Source: Streptomyces hoynatensis
GTDB lineage: Bacteria > Actinomycetota > Actinomycetes > Streptomycetales > Streptomycetaceae
DNA length: 64,000 bases
NCBI RefSeq assembly: GCF_003626535.1
Contig: NZ_RBAL01000016.1
Location: 1-64,000, forward strand
Reading direction: 5' to 3'
Both the position numbers and the translations under genes were made by a program. Position 1 is the first letter of the stretch. Every line of letters begins with the position of its first letter. Positions 31,936-40,365 of this stretch are shown here, piece by piece. Under the pieces are notes generated by a model. The model was not told the origin of the DNA, ran no database searches, and worked only from the letters and a program-made list of their open reading frames with translations.

Positions 31936-34510
31936 CGTTCTCGCTCCTTGCCGCTGTCCAGCCGTCCCGCTGCCCGTGTGGGCTTGCCGCTCCAAGGTAC
32001 CGGGACTCGGGCGGGCCCGGGACGGCCGCCTCGGCCGGGGGCGCGTCCGGCCCCGGGCGGCGCCCGCGCAGCACGAGGGTCGCCTGCCCCGCGGCGGGCG
32101 TCCCGCGCGCCGACGCCAACGCCCGCCCGGCGGCGGGCCGTTCGCCGCCCGGCCGCGGGGCGGGCGGGAGGGCGGCGCGGCGCGGCGCGGCCGGTTCCTC
32201 CTCGGCGAGTTCGGCGAGCAGCTCCTCCGCCCTGGGGTGGCCGCGGCCGGCCAGGGTCGCCACCAGCTCGCCCGGGGCCAGGTGGCGGTGGGCGTACAGC
32301 AGCGCCTGGGCGGCGGCGGCAACGGTCAGCCCCGGGGGCGGCGGGTCCGTCTCCGAGCCGTGCAGGGGCCGTTCGTCGTCGAACCAGGCGCACAGCAGGG
32401 GCATCACCGCTGCCGGCGCCGCGGTCAGCAGCGCGGCGGCGGTGGCCAGGTGCCGCTCGCCGCCCTCGGGGACGCGCCGGTCCGCGGGCAGCACCCGGCG
32501 GACCAGGTCGAGCAGATCGGGAACGCCGAGTCGCAGCCGCCGCCAGAACCCGGGCCCGAACGGCTGGGCCCTGCCAGGGCCGCCCTCGCCGACCCGGTCG
32601 GCCAGCCAGCGCAGCTCCGGCAGCAGGCCAGAGGCGTCGGGCAGGCCGAGCAGCACCTCGTGCAGCAGGTGCCTGGCCCACCAGCCGTCGTCGCCCGGCG
32701 CCGCGAGCGCCTCGGCCAGCGGGCGGACCCGGCGCCGCAGCGCCTCGGGACCCCGGTCGTGCCACAGGTGCAGCATCGCCTGGGCGACCACGCCCACCCG
32801 GTGACGCGGCACGCCCCCGCGGGCCGCGGCCGGGAGGGTCGCGTCCAGATCGAGGTGGGCGCCGTGCAGCCAGTCGCCGAACTCCTCGTCGGCGAACCGG
32901 TACCCGGCCCCGGCGGGGACCAGCAGGCGCTGGTCGAGGACGGCCCCGGCCCAGCCCTCGGACCAGGGGAAGAGGCAGGCGAAGGCCCGCCGGCCGAGCG
33001 CCCCGGTGGCCACGGAACGCCGCGCCGCCTCCCGGAGCCTGGCGGCGGCGCGGGCGGCCGTGGCCTCCGTGACCGCGCCGCCGGACAGGGCCGCGGCGAC
33101 CCGCCCGGCCGCGAGGGCGAGGTAGGCGGTGAACAGCCGGTGCGGGTCGGTCGAGGGGCCACCGGAACCCGAGGGCAGGCCCGCCGCCTCCAGCTCGGCG
33201 CGCATGCGCAGCGCGAGCGGGTGCCGCGTCTCCTCCGGCGCCCGCGCCGGGCCGAGGCCCAGGGCGAGGCGCGCCCGTTCCGCCTGGGCCGGCGTGAGGT
33301 CGCCGACGGGCAGGCAGCCGAACGCGCCGTGCCGCGCGGCGGCGGGGAAGAGGGCGCCGGCCCGCTCCCAGAACTCGGGGCGGCAGGCGAGCAGCAGCCG
33401 GCCGTCCACCTCGTCCAGCCACCGGGCGGTGGCCGCCGTCCACCGGGGCAGGGCCGAGGCAAGCGCTCCGGGCATCTCCTCCGGCCCGTCGAGGAGCACG
33501 AGCAGCGGCCGGCCCGCGTCCCGCGCCGCCAGGGCCGCCGCGTCGGGATCGGCGCCCCCCAGGGCCCGGGCCACCGCCTCGCGCAGCCCGCCGTCGGAGG
33601 CCCACAGGTCCGCGCCGCGCAGCCAGAGGGTGGGCGCCGGTTCCGGCCGGTCCACGCGGCGGGCGGCGTGGGCGGCGAGCTCGGTGGAACGGCCGCTGCC
33701 CGGCCTCCCGACCAGGGCCAGCACCCGCCCGGGACCGGCCTCGAACTGCTGTAGCTGCGCCGCGAGTTCGGCCCTCGGCACGGGCAGCCTCGCGGCCCCG
33801 GCCCCCTGCGGGGCCGCCGCCGCGTGGATCAGGCGCGCGGGGCCGAGCGAGGCGGCGGCCAGGCGCAGCACGCCGGCCAGGTTGAGGTCGGGTCCGAAGC
33901 CGGGGACGGTCGCCCCGTTGCGCCGCAGCAGCCGGGCCAGGTGGCCGTCGGGCTCCGCCGCGGCTGCGGCCCGCAGCAGGGTGCCGCCGAGCACGTGCGG
34001 GGAGGAGTGCGGGGCGCCGAGAACGGCGAGGACGGCGCCCGTCGCGGCGTCGAGCACGGGTTGGCCGGTGTGCTCGGGCCCCGGCAGCGGGCAGCCCGCC
34101 GCCCGGGGTGTCAGGGCGATGCCGACGGCGGCGGGGGCCGGGGGGCCGTGGCCCGCCGCGTCGGGCCGACCGGCCCCGCCGCCGGGCAGGAGAACGCCGT
34201 CCCGCCGGCCGCCCAGGTGGGCGAGGACGCGGGTGCCCGCGGGGCGTTCCGCGCCGACGAGCAGCGGGGTGAGGGGCAGGGCGGGGGCGTGGACGAGGGC
34301 CAGGTTCCAGCGCGGCAGCGGGACCACGGAGGCGGCCGTCAGGACGTGGCTTCGCCCGGTCGGGCCGCGCAGCAGCAGGTGGTCGAGGCCCGCCACGGCC
34401 TCGTGGCTGGTGAGCACCGTCCCCGCCGGGTCCGCGCGGAAGCCCCGGCCACGCGGCCGCCCGCCGGGATCGCAGATGTGCACCAGCGCCGGGGACACGT
34501 CCACCGCCAT
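31919..34510 (-). CDS. Trypsin-like/STAND-type NTPase fusion with degraded motifs
   Basis: The first 200 residues or so of this 863-residue protein resemble a trypsin-like domain, with TSHEAV at the histidine position. The aspartate position reads WNLALVH (Asn) and the serine position reads EHTGQPVLD (Thr), so the triad appears lost. A P-loop NTPase region follows with GRPGSGRS, in which arginine replaces the Walker A lysine, and LLVLLDGPEEM as Walker B. The rest is helical and Ala/Leu/Arg-rich. The ATG at 34510 has GGGAGG seven bases upstream. It overlaps ribF by 17 bases. It is probably a sensor or scaffold, not an active protease. Confidence 0.75.
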   Translation of the reverse strand: MAVDVSPALVHICDPGGRPRGRGFRADPAGTVLTSHEAVAGLDHLLLRGPTGRSHVLTAASVVPLPRWNLALVHAPALPLTPLLVGAERPAGTRVLAHLGGRRDGVLLPGGGAGRPDAAGHGPPAPAAVGIALTPRAAGCPLPGPEHTGQPVLDAATGAVLAVLGAPHSSPHVLGGTLLRAAAAAEPDGHLARLLRRNGATVPGFGPDLNLAGVLRLAAASLGPARLIHAAAAPQGAGAARLPVPRAELAAQLQQFEAGPGRVLALVGRPGSGRSTELAAHAARRVDRPEPAPTLWLRGADLWASDGGLREAVARALGGADPDAAALAARDAGRPLLVLLDGPEEMPGALASALPRWTAATARWLDEVDGRLLLACRPEFWERAGALFPAAARHGAFGCLPVGDLTPAQAERARLALGLGPARAPEETRHPLALRMRAELEAAGLPSGSGGPSTDPHRLFTAYLALAAGRVAAALSGGAVTEATAARAAARLREAARRSVATGALGRRAFACLFPWSEGWAGAVLDQRLLVPAGAGYRFADEEFGDWLHGAHLDLDATLPAAARGGVPRHRVGVVAQAMLHLWHDRGPEALRRRVRPLAEALAAPGDDGWWARHLLHEVLLGLPDASGLLPELRWLADRVGEGGPGRAQPFGPGFWRRLRLGVPDLLDLVRRVLPADRRVPEGGERHLATAAALLTAAPAAVMPLLCAWFDDERPLHGSETDPPPPGLTVAAAAQALLYAHRHLAPGELVATLAGRGHPRAEELLAELAEEEPAAPRRAALPPAPRPGGERPAAGRALASARGTPAAGQATLVLRGRRPGPDAPPAEAAVPGPPESRYLGAASPHGQRDGWTAARSENGAALA

Positions 34511-34880
34511 CACCGAACCTCCCGAGCCGTCGCAGCCGGTGCCGGGCGGGACGCTCCCGACAACGGCGGAGACAGCCGGAATACCGGACACGTCGCCCCT
34601 GTGCCAAATCGCGCGCTCCGCCCTCGCCCGTTCCGGTGAACCCGCGCCGGGGCAGCCGGCACCCGGCCCGGCAGGGGCGGCGCGCCCGGGTCGCTCCCGG
34701 CGGCGCCGCGCGGCGCACCGCGGGCCCGGCGCGCAGGCGAAGGCGGCGGCGCGCGTGCGCCGCCGCGAGAGCGCGCACGAGGGCGTGCCCGCGAGGAACC
34801 GCCCGCCGGCGGCGCGCTGGGGGCGTGGCGCGGCCCGAGGGGCGCGGGCCGCCGCAAACGCGCGCCGTTCGGCGGCGGGC
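34511..34880. other. Intergenic region between truB and the NTPase gene
   Basis: These 370 bases separate the truB stop from the NTPase-fusion start. They contain the hairpin at 34745-34766 and very GC-rich sequence. No gene is supported, although frames stay open on both strands because of base composition. The promoter of the NTPase gene should be in the left part (34511-34620). Confidence 0.5.
34745..34766 (-). terminator. Hairpin downstream of truB
   Basis: CGGCGGCGC at 34745-34753 pairs perfectly with GCGCCGCCG at 34758-34766 around a GCGT loop. It lies about 115 bases past the truB stop and probably ends the nusA-infB-truB transcript. Confidence 0.55.
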
Positions 34881-35774
34881 TCAGGCGAAGACGGCCAGGC
34901 TCCTGGACTTCTCCCCGCGCGCCTCGATCAGCGCGATGAAGCGGCCCTCGGGGCCGAAGACCGCGACCGGCCCCTCGGGCAGGGGCGGGGTGGCGATCCG
35001 TGCGCCGTTCGCCAGCAGGGCCGCCTGCCGCTCGTCCACGTCCCACCGCGGGAAGGCCGCCGCGGCGGCCTCGCCGAGCGGCAGCACCACCAGCCGCTCC
35101 CGCAGCTCCTCCAGGGACCTGGCCTCCTCCAGCCGATAGGGGCCGACGCGGGTACGGCGCAGCGCCGTCAGGTGGCCGCCCGTCCCCAGCCCGGCCCCCA
35201 GGTCGCGGGCCAGCGCCCTGACGTAGGTGCCCGAGGAGCAGACCACCCGCACCGACAGGTCGGTGACCGGCGTCCCGTCCGGGGCGGTCAGCTCCCGCAC
35301 CCCGTCCAGGTCGAACGTGGAGACCGTGACCGGCCTGGCGGGCAGTTCGACGTCCTCGCCCGCCCTGACCCGCCGGTAGGAGCGCCTGCCGTCGATCTTG
35401 ATCGCGCTGACCTTCGCGGGCACCTGCATCAGCGGGCCCGTCAGGCGCCGCATGCCCTCCTCGATCGCCTCCCGCGACAGGCCCAGGGCCCCCGCTCTCG
35501 CGGTGACCTCCCCCTCGGCGTCATCGGTGACCGTGGTCTGGCCGAGCCGGACGGTGCCCAGGTACTCCTTCTCGGTCAGCGCGAGATGGCCGAGAAGCCG
35601 GGTGGCCCGCCCGAGGCCCACGACGAGCACGCCGGTGGCCATCGGGTCGAGCGTCCCGGCGTGCCCGACGCGCCGGGTCCCGGCGACGCCGCGCAGCACG
35701 GCCACGACGTCGTGCGAGGTGAAGCCGGCGGGCTTGTCGACCACGACGAGCCCGTCGGCGGTGGGCCGGCCCAT
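34881..35774 (-). CDS. truB: tRNA pseudouridine-55 synthase
   Basis: The 297-residue enzyme forms pseudouridine at position 55 in the T loop of tRNAs. The catalytic aspartate lies in GHAGTLDPMATG, and other TruB motifs follow: KEYLGTVRLG, and VCSSGTYVRALARDLG. A C-terminal PUA-like part is present. The ATG at 35774 (MGRPTADGLVVVDKPAG) is chosen over a longer frame because of a GGGGCTGAGG site overlapping the rbfA stop. It is the terminal gene of the infB cluster. Confidence 0.95.
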   Translation of the reverse strand: MGRPTADGLVVVDKPAGFTSHDVVAVLRGVAGTRRVGHAGTLDPMATGVLVVGLGRATRLLGHLALTEKEYLGTVRLGQTTVTDDAEGEVTARAGALGLSREAIEEGMRRLTGPLMQVPAKVSAIKIDGRRSYRRVRAGEDVELPARPVTVSTFDLDGVRELTAPDGTPVTDLSVRVVCSSGTYVRALARDLGAGLGTGGHLTALRRTRVGPYRLEEARSLEELRERLVVLPLGEAAAAAFPRWDVDERQAALLANGARIATPPLPEGPVAVFGPEGRFIALIEARGEKSRSLAVFA

Positions 35775-35781
35775 GCGCGCC

Positions 35782-36315
35782 TCAGCCCCTGCCGGGGCCC
35801 TCGTGCCCCGCGCCCGAGGCGCCACCGGGTCCCCCGTCGGCCTCGCCGGCCTCATCGCTCTCCTCCGCGTCGTCCGCCTCGTCCGCTTCTCCGGTCTCCC
35901 GGCTCACGTACGGGTCGGCGCCGCCCGCGTACTCGGCGCCGGCCGACGCCTGCCGCACCTGCTCGTCCCGCTCCCTGGCCTGCACGAAAAGGTGGTCGAG
36001 GTTGCGGGCGTTCTCGGGGAGCGCGTCCGGCACGAACTCCAGGCTCGGGGTGTGCTTCACCCCGGCCGCCGCGCCGACGGCGGACCGCAGCACGCCCCTG
36101 GCGCTCTGCAGGCCCGCGGCCACCTCCTGCCGGGCGGACTCGTCCCCGTACACCGTGTAGAAGACCGTCGCCTCGCGCAGGTCCCCGGTGACCCTGGTGT
36201 CGGTGATGGTGACCCTGCTGCCCAGCCGCGGGTCCTTGATGTCCCGGTGCAGCTTCTCGGCGACCACCTCGTGAATGAGGTCCGCCAGCCTCTTCGCCCG
36301 CGCCTTGTCCGCCAC
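35782..36315 (-). CDS. rbfA: 30S ribosome-binding factor RbfA
   Basis: The 177-residue cold-shock-type factor matures the 5' end of 16S rRNA in the 30S subunit. The KH-like core occupies residues 1-120 or so (KARAKRLADLIHEVVAEKL, then ITDTRVTGDLREATVFYTV). The last 50 residues are an acidic Glu/Asp/Gly-rich tail, a common Streptomyces extension. The GTG start has AAGGAG upstream. It lies between the YlxP-like gene and truB. Confidence 0.94.
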   Translation of the reverse strand: MADKARAKRLADLIHEVVAEKLHRDIKDPRLGSRVTITDTRVTGDLREATVFYTVYGDESARQEVAAGLQSARGVLRSAVGAAAGVKHTPSLEFVPDALPENARNLDHLFVQARERDEQVRQASAGAEYAGGADPYVSRETGEADEADDAEESDEAGEADGGPGGASGAGHEGPGRG

Positions 36316-36369
36316 TGGTCCGTCTCCTTGCTGATTGGGCTGGTCGCGCTGTTCCGGCCGAGCCGGCTG

Positions 36370-36663
36370 TCAATCCTCGGCGCCGTGTATCCGCCGCCGC
36401 ACGGACAGCAGCTCCACCTCGGGGCGGGCGGCCATCCACCGCTCGCACCGGTCGAGCACGTCGGTGAGGTGGCCGGCGTCCCCGGAGACCGCGGCCAGCC
36501 CGATCTCGGTCCTTCGGTAGAGCTCGTGGCCGCCCACTTCGGCGACGCTGACGGCGTACGTGCGTTGGAGCTCCGCCACGATCGGCCGCACCACGGAGCG
36601 TTTCTGCTTCAGCGAACGGACATCTCCGAGCAGCAGATCGAAGGACAACGTCCCGGTATACAT
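36370..36663 (-). CDS. DUF503/YlxP-like protein
   Basis: The 97-residue protein matches the DUF503 (YlxP) family, which sits between infB and rbfA in many Gram-positive genomes. Hallmarks are the start MYTGTLSFDLLLGDVRSLKQKRS and the later YAVSVAEVGGHELYRRTEIG. The function is unknown; links to ribosome assembly are inferred from location. A longer frame continuing upstream is read-through of infB-side DNA. The ATG at 36663 gives the normal family size. Confidence 0.92.
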   Translation of the reverse strand: MYTGTLSFDLLLGDVRSLKQKRSVVRPIVAELQRTYAVSVAEVGGHELYRRTEIGLAAVSGDAGHLTDVLDRCERWMAARPEVELLSVRRRIHGAED

Positions 36664-36743
36664 GCGGTGATCGTAACGGGCGGCCTGTCGGCCTGTCCGG
36701 TGGTTAACGGGCCGCCCGCGGGGGCATCCCGGCCGCCGGACGG

Positions 36744-36791
36744 GCCCGGGCCCGGCGGGCGCGGGGTCTCCCCCGCGGGCCGGGCCCGGGC
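36744..36791 (-). terminator. Very strong hairpin after infB
   Basis: GCCCGGGCCCGGC at 36744-36756 pairs with 36779-36791 (13 bp). After a small bulge, CGCGGGG at 36760-36766 pairs with CCCCGCG at 36771-36777 around a TCTC loop. It starts nine bases past the infB stop and may limit read-through into the YlxP/rbfA/truB genes. Confidence 0.75.
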
Positions 36792-36799
36792 GCCTCGCG

Positions 36800-39700
36800 T
36801 CAGACGCGCGGCTTCTCCCGCATCTCGTAGGTCGCGATGACGTCGTCGACCTTGATGTCGTTGAAGTTCCCGAGGTTGATACCGCCCTCGAAACCTTCCC
36901 TGATCTCGGTGACATCGTCCTTGAAGCGGCGCAGGCCCTCGATCGTGAGGTTCTCCGCGACCACCTTGCCGTCGCGCACCAGGCGGGCCTTGGTGTTCCG
37001 CCTGACCTCGCCGGAGCGGATGAGGACACCCGCGATGTTGCCCAGCTTGGAGGAGCGGAAGACCTCGCGGATCTCCGCGGTGCCCAGCTCGACCTCCTCG
37101 AACTCCGGCTTCAGCATGCCCTTCAGGGCCGCCTCGATCTCCTCGATCGCCTGGTAGATGACCGAGTAGTACCGGACGTCCACGCCCTCGCGCTCGGCCG
37201 CCTGCGTGGCACGCCCCTCGGCGCGCACGTTGAAGCCGAGGACGATGGCGTCGGAGCCGGCCGCCAGGTCGATGTCGGTCTCGGTGACCGCGCCGACGCC
37301 GCGATGCAGGACCCGCAGGTCCACCCCGTCGCCGACGTCCAGCTGCAGCAGCGAGGACTCCAGGGCCTCGACGGAACCGGACGCGTCGCCCTTGAGGATG
37401 AGGTTGAGCTGCTGCACCTCGCCCGCCTTGAGCACCTTGTCCAGGTCCTCGAGCGAGACCCGGCGGGTGCGCTTGGCGAACGCCGCGTTCCGCTCGCGGG
37501 CGGCCCGCTTCTCGGCGATCTGCCGCGCGGTGCGGTCCTCGCCGACGACCAGGAAGTTGTCCCCGGCGCCCGGCACGTTGGTCAGGCCCTGCACCAGAAC
37601 CGGCGTGGAGGGCCCGGCCTCGGTGAGGTTGCGCCCGGCGTCGTCGAGCATGGCCCGCACGCGGCCGTGGGCGTCGCCCACCACCATCGTGTCGCCGACC
37701 CGCAGGGTGCCGCGCTGCACCAGCACGGTGGCCACGGCGCCGCGCCCGCGGTCGAGGTGGGCCTCGATCGCGATGCCCTGGGCGTCCTGCTCCGGGTTGG
37801 CGCGCAGGTCGAGGGTCGCGTCCGCCGTGAGGATGACGGCCTCGAGCAGCTCCTCGATGTTCGTGCCCTGGCGGGCGGAGATGTCGACGAACATCGTGTC
37901 GCCGCCGTACTCCTCGGCCACCAGGCCGAACTCGGTGAGCTGGCCGCGGACCTTGGCCGGGTCGGCGCCCTCGACGTCGATCTTGTTGACCGCCACGACG
38001 ATCGGGACCTCGGCCGCCTTGGCGTGGTTGAGCGCCTCGATCGTCTGCGGCATCACGCCGTCGTTCGCCGCCACCACGAGGATCGCGATGTCGGTGGACT
38101 TGGCGCCGCGGGCACGCATGGCGGTGAACGCCTCGTGGCCCGGGGTGTCGATGAACGTGATCCGGCGCTCCTCGCCGTTCACGTCGATCGCCACCTGGTA
38201 GGCGCCGATGTGCTGGGTGATGCCGCCGGCCTCGCCCTCGATGACGTTGGTCTTGCGGATCGCGTCCAGCAGCCGCGTCTTGCCGTGGTCGACGTGGCCC
38301 ATGACGGTGACCACCGGCGGCCTGGAGACCAGGGCCTCCTCGCCGCCCTCGTTCTCGCCGAACTCGATGTCGAAGGACTCGAGCAGCTCGCGGTCCTCCT
38401 CCTCCGGGCTGACGATCTGGACCGTGTAGTTCATCTCGTCGCCGAGCAGCTGCAGCGTCTCGTCGGAGACCGACTGGGTCGCGGTGACCATCTCGCCCAG
38501 GTTGAACATCACCTGGACCAGGGACGCCGGGTTGGCGTTGATCTTCTCCGCGAAGTCGGTCAGCGAGGCGCCGCGGGAGAGCCTGATGACCTCTCCCTTG
38601 CCGCGCGGCAGCATGACACCGCCGATGGACGGGGCCTGCATGGCCTCGTACTCCTGGCGGCGCTGCCGCTTCGACTTGCGCCCGCGCCGCGCCGGGCCGC
38701 CGGGACGGCCGAACGCGCCCTGCGTGCCGCCACGGCCACCGGGGCCGCCGCCGGGACGGCCACCGCCGCCTGGGCCGCCGCCGAAGCCGCCGCCGGGACG
38801 GCCGCCGAAGCCGCCGCCACCGCCGCCGGGACGGGCGCCCGTGCCGGCGCGTCCGCCGCCGAAGCCGCCGCCGGGACGGCCACCGCCGCCACCACCGCCG
38901 CGGCCGCCGAAGCCGCCGCCACCGCCGCCGGGGCGGGGACCGCCCTGCGGACGGCCGCCGGGGCCGCCGCCGGGACGGCCGCCGGCCGGGGGCCGCTGCG
39001 GCATCATGCCGGGGTTGGGCCTGCTCGCGCCCGGCCGCGGGCCCGCGGGCCCGCCCTGCGGACGCGGCATGTTGCCCGGCGTGGCACGGCCGCCGCCCGC
39101 GGGGGCCTGCGGCCTGGGACCGGGACGCTCCTGGCCCGGCCGCGGGCCGGGCTGGGGCGCGCCGCCCGGGCGCGGACCCGGGCCCGGACGCGGGGCGGGC
39201 TGCGGGCGGTTCATGCCCGTGGAGCCACTGGTCGTGAAGGGGTTGTTCCCCGGGCGCGGGCCGGCGGGACGCGAGCCCTGCTTGGGGGTGCCCGGCTTGC
39301 CGGGCGCGGGCTTGGGCGCGCCGGCGCCCGGGCGCGGCGCCGCGGGGCGCGCACCCGGCTTCGGGGTCTGGCCGCCGGGGCCGGGCCGCGGCGCGGCGGG
39401 CCGCGTCGGCGCCGCCTCGCCACCGGGCTGGCCGGAGGCCGGCGAGGTGAACTCGGGGGCGGCCGGGGCCGGCCTGGCGCCGGGACGCGGCCCAGGGGTG
39501 GGCCGCGGCGCGCCCGGCTTCGGGGCCGCGCCCGCGCCCGGCTTGGGCACGGAGGGCCGCGGGCCCACGGCACCCGGCTTGGGGGCGCCGGGCCGCGGCG
39601 CGGCGGGCGCGCCCGGCTTGGCGGACTTGCGGGCGCCGCCGTTGCCCGCGCTCAGCGCATCAGTGAGTTTGCGTACCACCGGCGCCTCGATCGTCGAGGA

Positions 39701-39802
39701 CGCCGAACGGACGAATTCACCAAGTTCCTGGAGTTTGGCCATGACGACCTTGCTCTCGACTCCAAGCTCCTTGGCGAGCTCGTATACCCGGACCTTAGCC
39801 AC
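36800..39802 (-). CDS. infB: Translation initiation factor IF-2
   Basis: The 1000-residue GTPase places initiator tRNA on the 30S subunit. An IF2N helical domain at the start (VRVYELAKELGVESKVV) is followed by about 350 residues of Pro/Arg/Gly-rich low-complexity sequence, ending in runs of FGGRPGGG type. A second IF2N region, the G domain (GHVDHGKT, DTPGHEAF, NKID) and domains II-IV follow. The GTG start has AAGGAG upstream. It follows ylxR in the rimP-nusA-ylxR-infB order and is followed by a very strong hairpin. Confidence 0.96.
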   Translation of the reverse strand: MAKVRVYELAKELGVESKVVMAKLQELGEFVRSASSTIEAPVVRKLTDALSAGNGGARKSAKPGAPAAPRPGAPKPGAVGPRPSVPKPGAGAAPKPGAPRPTPGPRPGARPAPAAPEFTSPASGQPGGEAAPTRPAAPRPGPGGQTPKPGARPAAPRPGAGAPKPAPGKPGTPKQGSRPAGPRPGNNPFTTSGSTGMNRPQPAPRPGPGPRPGGAPQPGPRPGQERPGPRPQAPAGGGRATPGNMPRPQGGPAGPRPGASRPNPGMMPQRPPAGGRPGGGPGGRPQGGPRPGGGGGGFGGRGGGGGGGRPGGGFGGGRAGTGARPGGGGGGFGGRPGGGFGGGPGGGGRPGGGPGGRGGTQGAFGRPGGPARRGRKSKRQRRQEYEAMQAPSIGGVMLPRGKGEVIRLSRGASLTDFAEKINANPASLVQVMFNLGEMVTATQSVSDETLQLLGDEMNYTVQIVSPEEEDRELLESFDIEFGENEGGEEALVSRPPVVTVMGHVDHGKTRLLDAIRKTNVIEGEAGGITQHIGAYQVAIDVNGEERRITFIDTPGHEAFTAMRARGAKSTDIAILVVAANDGVMPQTIEALNHAKAAEVPIVVAVNKIDVEGADPAKVRGQLTEFGLVAEEYGGDTMFVDISARQGTNIEELLEAVILTADATLDLRANPEQDAQGIAIEAHLDRGRGAVATVLVQRGTLRVGDTMVVGDAHGRVRAMLDDAGRNLTEAGPSTPVLVQGLTNVPGAGDNFLVVGEDRTARQIAEKRAARERNAAFAKRTRRVSLEDLDKVLKAGEVQQLNLILKGDASGSVEALESSLLQLDVGDGVDLRVLHRGVGAVTETDIDLAAGSDAIVLGFNVRAEGRATQAAEREGVDVRYYSVIYQAIEEIEAALKGMLKPEFEEVELGTAEIREVFRSSKLGNIAGVLIRSGEVRRNTKARLVRDGKVVAENLTIEGLRRFKDDVTEIREGFEGGINLGNFNDIKVDDVIATYEMREKPRV

Positions 39803-39955
39803 TTCGCTCCTTATTCGGTCCGGGGTCGGTCGTCCGCCGGACCTTCGCTACTTCTCGGGCGTACTCATCGCGTACTCATCGAGTGCTCATCGCAATCTCG
39901 ACCTACTTCCGACTCGCGAGGTACCTGCCGCGCGGATCGCCCGCACAGCTTCTTC

Positions 39956-40243
39956 TTACGGTTCTTCCGGTGGTGTCCGACCGACTGCCTCGCGCAGCTC
40001 CCCGATGTCAAGCGGCCCCTGGGTCCGAAAGGCCCTGGGGAACGCCCGACGGCGGACCGCCAGCTCCAAGCAGCTCGGTGTGGGATGCACATATGCACCC
40101 CGACCGGGCAGCGTACCGCGAAGATCGGGGACACAGCGATCCCCATTCCTCACCACACGCAGCAGGCCATTCCGAGCTGATCGCTGCCGGCATCCGATGC
40201 ACGTACGTTCCGGGCATGCTGGCGCGCTCGTCCGGCCAGACAC
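39956..40243 (-). CDS. YlxR/DUF448 RNA-binding protein
   Basis: The 95-residue protein matches the YlxR (DUF448) family typical of the nusA-infB gap. Characteristic are the cysteine-bearing CPERTCIGCRQR at the start and GRGAYVHPTPSCLELAVRRR in the middle, an arginine-rich nucleic-acid-binding surface. It starts with GTG at 40243; the purine-rich site lies somewhat far upstream. It lies 122 bases after nusA, with a hairpin between, and 153 bases before infB. Confidence 0.92.
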   Translation of the reverse strand: MSGRTSAPACPERTCIGCRQRSARNGLLRVVRNGDRCVPDLRGTLPGRGAYVHPTPSCLELAVRRRAFPRAFRTQGPLDIGELREAVGRTPPEEP

Positions 40244-40263
40244 AGTTGATTCTACCTCCCCGT

Positions 40264-40291
40264 GCGCCCGGGCCTAAGGGGGCCCGGGCGC
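40264..40291 (-). terminator. Hairpin between nusA and ylxR
   Basis: GCGCCCGGGCC at 40264-40274 pairs perfectly with GGCCCGGGCGC at 40281-40291 around a TAAGGG loop. It lies inside the nusA-ylxR-infB cluster, so it is a possible attenuator or partial terminator. Confidence 0.55.
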
Positions 40292-40365
40292 CAGTGCTCA
40301 GCTCAACGGTCCGGCGGGCCGGGCGTATTCCCCCGTGCTTGCCGAACCGGCGCCCGGCCGCGGGC

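Noticed and set aside
34620..34880. Open frames on both strands between truB and the NTPase gene
   Set aside because: Arginine/alanine-rich translations with no ribosome-binding site or domain, consistent with extreme GC content.
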